Positions 18,261 to 27,200 of a DNA stretch of 31,962 bases are shown here, piece by piece. The stretch comes from Intoshia linei (lineage: Eukaryota; Orthonectida; Rhopaluridae): the NCBI GenBank assembly GCA_001642005.1, contig LWCA01000334.1:1-31962 (forward strand), read 5' to 3'. The notes under the pieces are model-generated. The model was given only the letters and a program-made list of their open reading frames with translations. It did not search any database and was not told the origin of the DNA. A program made the translations under genes and the position numbers. Each line of letters opens with the position of its first letter. Position 1 is the stretch's first letter.

Positions 18261-21200
18261 CTATTTTAAATTAAAAATTAATTATATTTACCTTTATAAT
18301 GTAAGATACACTAGTATGTTAAAAAGTATTTTTTTTCATACATGTAATATGTCATAAAAATTTTTATTGATACTAATATACTAGTATATTAGTCTATTTG
18401 TTTGCTTGTCGGTTTGTTTGTCTGTGTGTGTTATCGTTTATTTCAATACCTAACAGTCCTAGAATTTTAAAAAATCCACATTTCTACTACATTTTTTTTC
18501 GGGTGTAATTAAGATAAATTTCAATTTCAAAAACTTACATTTTATTGCCCAGAAGAATTGTATCAGTGATTAAAAATAAATAATGGAATACAAAATATTA
18601 GTAATTTTATATATATTTATCTAATATTTTTATTTAATTAACATAATTAATTGTATTATTTTATAGGTGCCTAAGATTTATGTCGCTCGGAATTTTGCAA
18701 TTGTAATTAAAAATACCTATATTTCATGAATTATTAAAAATTTTTGATAGTTTTTACTTTTTTAGGGTTTTTAAATATTTGTTCTTGATTGTACACTAGA
18801 TATGATATAAGAAAATGTCTTAAATCATGAACCAGGAGTATTTAAATTAATTACCATTGGGGTGCCTAAGACTTATACCGGGTACTGTAAATTTTTATGT
18901 AAGATTTTATTTTTTTGGTAGAATTAGAAAAGTCCGCTCTCGGTAGAGCTAAGCGTTGTTTGTAAGAAATACAAAACAGCAAAGTAGTACATTATAATAT
19001 TCAATTATAATTGTTTAATCATAATCAAATAGTTACAGTCTATGTCCTTATTAACGGAATTTTTGTTGGCAGAAATTCCATTTTAACGGACTTTTGAATT
19101 ATATATTTTTTCTTAACGAATTTGTATGAACCAAAAATTCCTTTATTAAAAATTTTATCTCTAAAGCTCTATAATCGATTTTTTTGACTATCATAAATAT
19201 AAACTAATTTTTTTTACTATTTAAAAGTCAATTTGTTACATTTTTTATCAAATTTTTAATAGATATTAAACTAGATGGCGTTAATTAGAAATAATTATTA
19301 ATTACTATCATTGTGGAAATATCATTTTTAACTTTATTTTATTTCTGTAAATAATTTAAAATTGATAAAATTTTTCATGGACCCTAAAATACTGATGTAA
19401 ACCCTTGATAATGTATATTACATGGTCTTGTATTATTCAAAAACTCATAATAACAAGAAATATGACCATTTAATGGTTTTTATTTAAAAAAATTAAATTC
19501 CGTTAACAAGGGTGTTACTATGGCAGAAATTCCATATTAACGGAATAACGGAATTTTCAATTAATAAGGACTTAGCCATTATTTATATTATACAGAATTC
19601 AATATACATTTATTATGTTAATAATAAATTTTTTTCAAAATCATCAATTTCTTGAATCTACCTATATATAGTTTACCAAATGTAGTCTACATTGTCTCAC
19701 AGATTTTATATTTACAGTAAATTATTAGTAAATGAAAATTACTGGTGTTTTATTAAATTTAACGGAACAGTTATTTTTGTTTTTATCAATGAAATTTGTA
19801 AATCTTTCTCTTTCTCTGTTATCATCTTGAAACGCATTTTTACAGTCATTTAAATTTTGTATATTCAAACGCGCTCTCATTCTATTTTTTATGCAGTCTG
19901 TAGGTATTGGTATTGCTTCACCTTGTAAAATTAAATTTGTTCCACTGTATTGTGGAACTGCTACAGGAACTTGTTTGTAAGCTAATTCAAATCCCCCTGT
20001 CGAGCAGTTTTTATCTTGTCTTCTGTCAAGCACAACTATATTGTATATTTTGAATTAAAGATTTGAAAAAAATTAATTATGTAGTATAAATTTTAGACTC
20101 TAAAACAGTGATTCCTAATTTGTCGGTATTAATCACGAGTGGGTAATTTGATATTTTTCATGGGTAATCGCAAAATTTTTTTATTTTTTTTAATTCGCAT
20201 GGACACACAGTAGGGTGTCACATTTATTTTAAAATTTACGATTGTTACTCAATAATGTTGTCATCAAATTATATATCAATACATACCCTTAATAACGTCT
20301 TCTAAAACTATTGGGCATAATTTTGCTGTTACGCTGGTGCTATACGACATGCTTGGACTTGAATTAATTTCAATCAACCATATTTTGTAGTCTTCAGATA
20401 ACATAAAATCCGCTCCATATAATTCAAATTCATTCTATATTTAAAATAGAAAAAAAATTTAAATTTATATCGAAATTGTTGTAACTTGTTATATTTTTTC
20501 ATTGCCCCCATATTTGAAATTTTTTTTAATCAACTCTAGACAATCCCTGTTATGTATCATACGATGGTTTCATTTAACCTTTAATATGAAATTTATGAGT
20601 CGATCCGTGTAATATTCGACCGAAAAATGCAAATCTGATTTTGGGAGTAGGTTCCAATCCCTAATTGTACATTATACGTATAGTAATTAGAATGTATATT
20701 ATAGATTCTACATATTAATATTTATTACTTTTTGATAATCAATGCTACATTGTGTTGATTGAATAGATTGAATTATAGTTTTTTTCATCGTTGGATAAAT
20801 TTTCTCGCTCCACAAATTTTCGACACCGATAGATCTACCGTATAATTTTTTAATTTAATTTTATTTTTAATTTGTTTGATATTGATGTTGCTAACTATTT
20901 AAATTTTAAATTAATTAATGTCTACCCCAATTAACTTGCTTTCAATATTTATATTTTTTATTAAATGTAAAAACAATTTTATTAACGATTCTCAAGGTGG
21001 TCCATGTGGACACTCCGGGTATAGGGTGGTTTAAATTAAAGATTACAAAATTATGAAAAAATTTTAATCATATTAAATTTTGGTAAGTAAACAGTCAAAA
21101 CTATTTTATTAAAAAGTAGGAATGAATGTGACGATTTAAAAAAACTCTAATCTTTTTTAGATTGTTGAGATGGAAAAAAATTAACAATAACTACTTACTG

Positions 21201-24200
21201 TAAATATTTTTGAAATTGCTGACGATACCACATGTTATTTTCTGGTAAATTTGGGTGTCTATTTGCATTATTTTTATATCGACTTTGTATAGCATTGTTT
21301 GTAAGATGAATAGCCTCTTCAAAATTATTTAACGTAAATTGACTCGATGAAAATCTGAGATAAGAGTATTTGTATATCCAAATAGTTAAAGGGTTCCAAT
21401 CTGTAATTAAAAACCACTGACGTATATCAAATTTTGTTCCGTATATCAATAAAGGGCGCTCTAAAAAAGTATAATTATAGCTATAAATAAAGCTGATGCA
21501 TTTTTAATTTTGATACTACATATTGTATACGGTATTAGTAATACAGTATTACTAATTTTAAAATACATAATGTATTAAAATTTTTATGTACATACCTATA
21601 TATTTTTGAATGATGTATTTAGACTCTTTTCTGCAGAGTAAATTATTATCGACTAATTTGAGAATATCGTCTAGCCGATCATAACATATTATACCTCGAC
21701 CTCTGGATTTCGCACCAGGCTTTAATATCCAAACATTTTGATACCCGTCTATAAACATTTGCTGATGCTGACGGCCATATTCTCTTACAACTGAATTTAT
21801 TTCGTCGTAATATAGACTTGCGTTTTCAATCAAAAATTTGTTGCTAGATACATGTATGTAAATTAGTCATTTTATAGTATAACTAGGACTATTATTAGAT
21901 TAAGATCAATATTTACATTTTCAATTTTTATTTTAATCGAAATATTAAAAATTATTTTTCACCGGGAATGCGTAGATTATATGAGTTGTAATTTTTTATA
22001 TATATCAACTGGAATAAGCTCTATCAGAAAAATCTTTTTTTTAATTTTCGGACCGTTAATTATTTCATATTTTTTGTTTTAATAAAATATTTCGGAATAT
22101 ATGAATATTAAAATGCTTTTTTGACCGTGAAGTCGTCACTTATTCGGATTGAATATACTAAAATGCTTTTTTAACCGTGAAGTCGTCACTTATTCGAATT
22201 AAAATTTTTTGAACTTCTAGGGCTGTTTTCATTAAAAAAAAAAGGTAATTTGGGGGTTTGGCCCTGAACATATAATTTTTATAAATTTAAATTTATGATA
22301 ATGTTTATGATTTTAAAATCTTTATCAGCCTATATATTTTTTTAAATTCTCCAACTTGTTTTATTTTCAAAAAAGGACAATTGGGGTTTTTGACCCGTAA
22401 GATGTGAGTTTGAGATGTTGAAATTTATCTTATTATATGTCCCGGAAAAACTGTAATTGAAATGTGGACTTTATAAAATTCTAAGACTGGTAGTTATTTC
22501 AATAAACGATAACACAAACAAATATTGCATAGTATATTATAATATGCTATGATTATATAAGTACACACACACAAAAAATATTGCGTAGCATATTATATAA
22601 GTAAGGATTTACACCCGAGATTATTACAAAATAATCGTAATCAAATTTAAATTAATTTTTATTTTAACCGTAAAGGTTGTAATTCCATGTTTCATTTTTT
22701 ACCAATAAAAGGGTCTCATGATGTTACATCCAGGGTGTATGCAGTTCACAGTGTGTAAATTATTTTGAATCATATACATAAATATAATTAATAAATTACT
22801 GGATAACATTGTAATAATTGTTAATGAATATACTCCACTGTTTATCGGACAATTTGTGATTCTAAAATATATTTAAGAGAAAATCATATTACTTACTAAT
22901 GTTTACATTTTTTGGTTGTTTAACATTTACGGTTTTGGGTACAATCCACTTTCATATACTTGTTTAAAATTATAGACAATTCGAATTTACATAAAATTTT
23001 TGATAAGCGAGGAATTAACTCAAAGGATTGAACAATTTGGATTTTACTCAAAAAGATTGATAAATTTTTAGTTTTCATAAAATAGCTGGTAAAAGAGGAT
23101 TTTAATCCCAATTATATTGTTAAATTTGGATATTTCATAAAAAGGTAGGTAAATGTTGATTTTAACCGTGAAGGTTTGTAAAATTGGATTTTAAATAATA
23201 AAAAATTGATAAAAGTGGATTTTAATCACAATTATATTGTTAAATTTGGATATTTCATAAATGGGTAGGTAAATGTTGATTTTAAATAATAAAAAATTGA
23301 TAAAAGTGGATTTTAATCACAATTATATTGTTAAATTTGGATATTTCATAAATGGGTAGGTAAAAGTTGATTTTAACCATAAAGATTTGTTACAATGGAT
23401 TTTACACCAAAAATGGTTTGTAGTTTATAAATTTGAATTGTTTTAAAGTGTTAAATTTGTACTATTAATTTTGTACTAATTAATAAAAAACCACCTAGTT
23501 TGTAATTTTATAGGTTATATTTTCGGACGAATCAATGATTTGTGTGATAGGCAACTAATATAAAAATGTGCGTACAAGATCATGCGAATCATCAAGGCCA
23601 AAATGCATCATACAAACAGTAAAATTTTTCAACAAAAGTAATGGTTTGAGGGCTATATCTTCTGTGGGAATGGGTGAATTACAGATTTGTGAAGGTATAA
23701 TGAACCAGCATACCTATAAAAATGTATTAAAAAATTTTTTTGATGAAATCACACAACGGCACATTGATCAGAAGTATATATTCTAACATGATTCCGCTCC
23801 ATGTCCCAAAGCCAAATCTGTAACTTCATATTTTCAAAATGAAGGGATTGCTGTTCTTGAATCGCTCGGAAACTCCCCAGATATAAACCCAATCGAAAAT
23901 ATTTGGGCACAATTGAAAGAAGAAGTTCATACAATTCCAATAAGATCAAAATCGGAACTGATTATTCGCCTACATACAGTATGGAACAATTCTTCTAATT
24001 TGAAAAAACTGGCAAAAGACGTATTAATAGTATGCCACGGAGAATTATGGCTCTCATACATGCTGAAGGAACTGTTACAAAATATTAATTAATTCCAATT
24101 AAACATAAATATATGTGTAACTTATATTCAAAATTTTATTTAATTTCATTTATTCATTAGTGAATTAGTAACAAAAGAATATGTAAAAAATAATTATTAT

Positions 24201-27200
24201 AATCTTATGATCAACACTGTATATAATTTTCATGGACCCCCAAAAAAATACTGTGGATCCAAGAGGTCCACATAAACTCCATTGAGAATGGCTGGTGTAT
24301 ATCATAGAATACACAGACGTGTGAAGTGAAATTTCTGTGTATAGTATAGAATACACAAACAGTGAAAGGGTTAAATCACAAAAATGTTTAATAATGAATC
24401 CGTCAAAAATCTGACATTTAAGGTTGATTATTGACGATTCTGACTGTACATTATGTATACATTTGAATTTTTCATATTTACAATTGAATAAACCCATTTA
24501 AATAAATTTTACAATTAAATTACATCGAATTCATCATCAATATCTTCGTTTCTGATAGATCTAAGATATCTACGACATTGTCTCATAGCCATTAATATGT
24601 ATCGACTTGATATGTACAAAATTTTTGAATTTTTAACTAAATTAAATTAAATTATTTCTAAAATTAAATCAAATCTTTGGAACCCCTATAAAAAAAATTA
24701 AACATTGAAGATAGTATTCATAAACTTGTGTTTCTTTTTTATTTTTTTTTTTCAAATATACAAATTAATAATAAGTTTTTGGTGAATAAAACATTGGTAA
24801 TAAAACTTGATTTTTTAAAAGTAAATTTGATAATTTTATTGATCTACACATTGTGTAATCGCTCCTTCAAAAAATACATTCTAATGCTGTGATTTTATAA
24901 AATAACGAAATTTTTAAATTTTATTATCAAATCTGAAACGTACATGACATATTTATAACTTACAATGATATCAGACATAAAGAGACTACATTTTATATGT
25001 AAGTAAGGAATGTAAATTATACTTGACTTATATTATAAATTATAAATATATTTACATATTATATATATATTACATGTATATATATACATATTATATTAAT
25101 AATATTAATTATAATTTATCATATAAAAATGCATTACCATTTTCTTTTTCAAAGTTTTCATTTGCTTTTTCCTTCAATGCTTGATCTCTTGCAATTTTTA
25201 AAATACTCACACATGCTGTTAATCTCCAATCCTCTACATTTTGAATTATATAATAATAGTAAAAAATTATTATAATATTATCGTACAATGTACATATCAT
25301 TTATACAATAAAATTCATTATACAGTATAATGCTTGATCATATCATGAATTGTTACGAAATTATAAAAATATGTAAAATAATTTTACCAATAAAACTAAT
25401 TTTTTCCCCTTCGTGGTTTAATCGATAACATCTTGGATGAAAACTATTTTGGTGTTCATTGAACCAAACTAATTCTCTTAAATTGACGCATAATCCAACT
25501 TTTGTTGTAAAAGCAGATGATTTCGAATAATGATTTATATATTGATCCTTTTGCATGTTTCTAATATCGAACGATTCTCTTTTAACAGTCCATATAAAAT
25601 ATGGTATGCAATGCTTTGTCATTCGAGACTAATTTAACAAATAATTATGAGATTTATTTTAGGAAAAGTATACATGTATTACAAAGAGTATATTTTACAG
25701 TGGACAAATGCGGAACCTATCGTAACGAGGCCCCTTTTCGGGGACCTCGATGAAATTTTTGTAAAATGGCGGTCTAATTTTAGTAACTGAGCATTAAAAA
25801 TTATGTTCTTGATTATGGTAACTACCGTATTTTATGTTTTATATGTAAAATGTCAATTAAAGAGCCTTAAAAAGATGGCTAGGGTTATATGACTCCTTGA
25901 TAATTGTTTTATCGTTTGTTAAAGATTTTTCGTCTATTTTTTATTTTCGGTTGTGGCCTCGAGATGGATAGGTTAGACTCTGTAGAGGGCCCTATCAAAT
26001 TGACTATAACCATAGAACGACTACATTTTACTATCAATAATTAAAAATGTATCAATTTTCCTTTGAAAATAATGTAAAGTGTACACTTTAAAGATTTTCT
26101 AAAGTTATAAAATTACGACAAGATCATATAAATTTTCGTCTTGAGCTAATATATGACTATTTTTTTTGGTTGGAGATTCAGGTAAATCGTTTATGCTGTC
26201 AAATTCATTTTTGATTTGTTTTTTACCTAAAATTCAAATATTACAAAATAATTACTTATAGTACATTTTTAAACTAAAACAGTATTATCGGTACACCAAT
26301 GCAAGGCTTAACGACGAGGAAATAGTTTTTTAAACTTAAAACAAAAATCCGGCCAGATCGACTTAAACGTTGAAAAATTTTGACTTTAATGATTTACTCA
26401 AACATAACTTTTATAAATTATAAATTAGTTTAGTTAAAAATGCACGTCTGTTTATTTACTTCTTTATCTGTCTGTTCCAGTTTATATCAGAAACCCCAAT
26501 TATCCTGTTTTTTAAAATTCAAACGGTTCCAAGAATTATAAAAAATACATGTTTTAATTTTAATCTGATAAAAATTTTAAAATCATCAATACGATGATAA
26601 ATTTCGAAATGAAAATCTTATATCTTCACGGTCAAACCACAAATTACCATTTTTGCTAAAAATGAAAATAGTCTTAGAATTTTAAAAACAATTATAGTTG
26701 CTACACTTATATCCCGTTAACACACACACAAAAATTTTCAATCTGGAAAAGTCCCGCCTTCACAGTCAAAAAAGCACTTTAGTATTAATTTTTTTTTCAA
26801 AACTATTTTATTAAAACAATAAATTTGAAATAATTAACGGTTCTAAAATTAAAAAAAATAATTATTGTGATACAGCTTATTCCATTTGATATAGATACTA
26901 AGTTTCAACACCAGAAATATACGGATTCCCGGTAAAAAATAATTTTTAATATATTATTAACCAATATTTTTCAAATGTTAAAATTAAAATTAAAAAGTAA
27001 ATATTCATCTTACAATTTCAAAAAAAATATAATTGAACGTCTACAGTGTAGACTACACATTTCCAATAAAGAGATATGGGTAAAAATCTCATAAAATGAT
27101 TCTTTCAGTTTGTTTATTGCTACGCAATTATTCATCTTGAAATTCTCATTTTAAAATTGAAATAATTTAAAATTACTTTTTACTAAAACTATAACAACAA

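Larger units (their letters stand above)
18261..19742 (-). other. Intron 12 of the glycylase gene (or intergenic), with repeats
   Basis: Non-coding. Holds a fragment of the dispersed repeat (18400-18560), a GGTAGAGCTAAGCG motif shared with 12603-12625, and a MITE-like element at 19041-19575. Confidence 0.5.

Noticed and set aside
23100-23400. CRISPR-like array
   Set aside because: Repeats are contiguous monomers without unique spacers, and the genome is eukaryotic.
24165-24497. Minus-strand 110-codon open frame in glycylase intron 6
   Set aside because: Covers the Tc1 right terminus and AT-rich intron sequence; incompatible in phase with exons 6 and 7.
24670-24690. TTTGGAACCCCT as the other end of the hAT-like element at 15652
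   Set aside because: Nine kilobases away with conserved exons between, so the two cannot bound one element.
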